64,000 nt of DNA from an uncultured Rhodospirillales bacterium. GTDB taxonomy: Bacteria > Pseudomonadota > Alphaproteobacteria > Rhodospirillales > UBA2165. The notes beneath the pieces are model-generated. The model did not search any database and was not told the DNA's origin. It worked only from the letters and a program-made list of their open reading frames with translations. How positions within the stretch are numbered: the stretch's first letter is position 1; each line of letters starts with the position of its first letter. Where the stretch lies: positions 1,646,281 to 1,710,280 of the forward strand of contig CAJXKD010000001.1 of the NCBI GenBank assembly GCA_913055735.1, given 5' to 3'. This document shows positions 63,066-64,000 of this stretch, one piece after another. Made by a program: the position numbers and the translations under genes.

Positions 63066-63998
63066 TTAGGCCGTCTCGTCGAGCCAGGTATCGATCAGCC
63101 AACGGGAAATGGAAATTTGGCTCGGCGGCAGGACGCCGTCCTGGGCCGCCATGTCGAGCACCTCGTCGCGGCTGAACCAACGCGCGTCGGCGATTTCGTC
63201 TTCCTGAATGACGATATCCTCGTTTTCCGCGCTGGCGCGGAAGCCCAACATCAAATTGGCCGGGAAGGGCCACGGCTGCGAGGCCTGATATTGGACATCG
63301 GAAACCCGAATGCCGGTCTCCTCGAACACCTCGCGGGCAACCGCCTGCTCGAGGGTTTCGGCAGGTTCGACGAAGCCCGCCAGCGTCGAATAGCGGATGC
63401 CGCTTGGGAACCTTTTGTTCTGGGCAAGCAGGGCCCGTTGATTTTTTCCGTTGCCCAACGTCACCAGCATAATCACCGCCGGATCGGTGCGCGGGAAATG
63501 GGTCTTGCCGCAATCCGGGTTGGTGCATTTCCGTTCGTGGCCCGCCTTGCGGCTTTCCGTCGGCGCACCGCACATGCCGCAGAACTGATGGGTGCGGTGC
63601 CAATAGGCGAGCGCGCGGGCGTAGGCCAGCATGGTTGCCGTGCCGTGCTCGAGATCTCCGGCGAGACGGCGCAGGTCCTCGAAGGACGTGTTCTCCGGCA
63701 ACGGAACGTGATTCGCGGGTTCTTCCAGATGCGAGAGGTCGGTGGCGAAATAAGCGACGTCGCCGTCGACCCCGAGGAATACCGTTTCGCCCGACTGGCT
63801 ATGTAGGGCCGTGGCTTCGGCATCGGCCATCAGAATGGCGTCCGGGTTGTCGGCGGCGCTCACCAAAACCCGGTCGCGCCAGAGCGGAAAGACGCGGATT
63901 CCAGCGCCGCCGAGACGTTGCGCCAGCCACTCTTCGTCCTCGCGCAATGTGTGGGCACGGTCGAGGCCGAGGGCGGTATAGAAGATGGTGCGTGTCAT
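63066..63998 (-). CDS. nudC: NAD+ diphosphatase / NAD-capped RNA decapping enzyme NudC
   Basis: The 310-residue Nudix hydrolase has an N-terminal domain, a zinc ribbon with Cys-x2-Cys ('FCGMCGAP') and Cys-x4-Cys ('KCTNPDCG'), and the Nudix box 'GFVEPAETLEQAVAREVFEETGI' (about residues 207-229), followed by the NudC motif 'SQPWPFPANLMLGF'. It hydrolyses NADH and removes NAD caps from RNA. Convergent with prephenate dehydratase with six bases between. ATG 63998 is two bases from the window's right edge. Confidence 0.96.
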   Translation of the reverse strand: MTRTIFYTALGLDRAHTLREDEEWLAQRLGGAGIRVFPLWRDRVLVSAADNPDAILMADAEATALHSQSGETVFLGVDGDVAYFATDLSHLEEPANHVPLPENTSFEDLRRLAGDLEHGTATMLAYARALAYWHRTHQFCGMCGAPTESRKAGHERKCTNPDCGKTHFPRTDPAVIMLVTLGNGKNQRALLAQNKRFPSGIRYSTLAGFVEPAETLEQAVAREVFEETGIRVSDVQYQASQPWPFPANLMLGFRASAENEDIVIQEDEIADARWFSRDEVLDMAAQDGVLPPSQISISRWLIDTWLDETA

Positions 63999-64000
63999 GT

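Overview
The window is about 60% GC and very gene-dense. It reads as chromosome of a free-living alphaproteobacterium, most likely Rhodospirillales-like. The grounds are the gene content (IalB-family protein beside rlmN, DUF1127 gene beside a LysR gene, LonB-type protease, ScfR-type regulator opposite isocitrate lyase, acetoacetyl-CoA synthetase) and the protein sequences themselves. The species is inferred, not proven. There are no rRNA or tRNA genes, no insertion sequences, no prophage and no CRISPR array. About 65 genes are called.

Layout. 0-18 kb: end of a Bax-inhibitor-like gene, a YbbA/YbbP ABC pair divergent from tesA, a short tesA-FIST-thpR-UDG run, a lonB-usp pair, a zincin, phhB, a DMT exporter, acetoacetyl-CoA synthetase, an MFS transporter, a DinB protein, a TetR-GNAT fusion and a LysR/DUF1127 pair. 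18-33 kb: a membrane cyclase with a ferredoxin domain, two methyltransferases, IalB-like protein, rlmN, a phytase-like esterase, ScfR regulator divergent from aceA, a DsbA-like protein, argG and the bfd/bfr iron-storage genes. 33-43 kb: an oxidoreductase, a MAPEG/TetR divergent pair, then the translation cluster thrS-infC-rpmI-rplT-pheS-pheT, all on the minus strand. 43-64 kb: two glycosyltransferases, housekeeping enzymes, uppP, the peptide importer yejBEF separated from yejA by an aldehyde dehydrogenase and a MacAB-like export operon, then hisN, a membrane cytochrome c, prephenate dehydratase and nudC.

The most interesting content is regulatory. Upstream of thrS lies a complete ribosome-mediated attenuator: a consensus promoter, an apparently leaderless 19-codon reading frame with nine threonine codons (seven in a row), mutually exclusive stems and a terminator. 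The infC gene appears to start at an ATA codon placed correctly behind a strong ribosome-binding site. Between infC and rpmI there is a candidate ~108-nt small RNA with a C6 loop and a duplicated terminator module. Other control sites visible by eye are a 28-bp perfect palindrome between the MAPEG and TetR genes, a near-perfect operator before the TetR-GNAT gene, a cluster of TTTRCAAA sites between aceA and its probable regulator, two Fur-like iron boxes, and a run of three abutting hairpins upstream of a TrmH-family gene.

Functionally, the window combines acetate/ketone-body carbon use (aceA, acetoacetyl-CoA synthetase), iron storage, peptide uptake, envelope maintenance and core translation. 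Protein functions are assigned from recognisable family motifs only; no database search was run.
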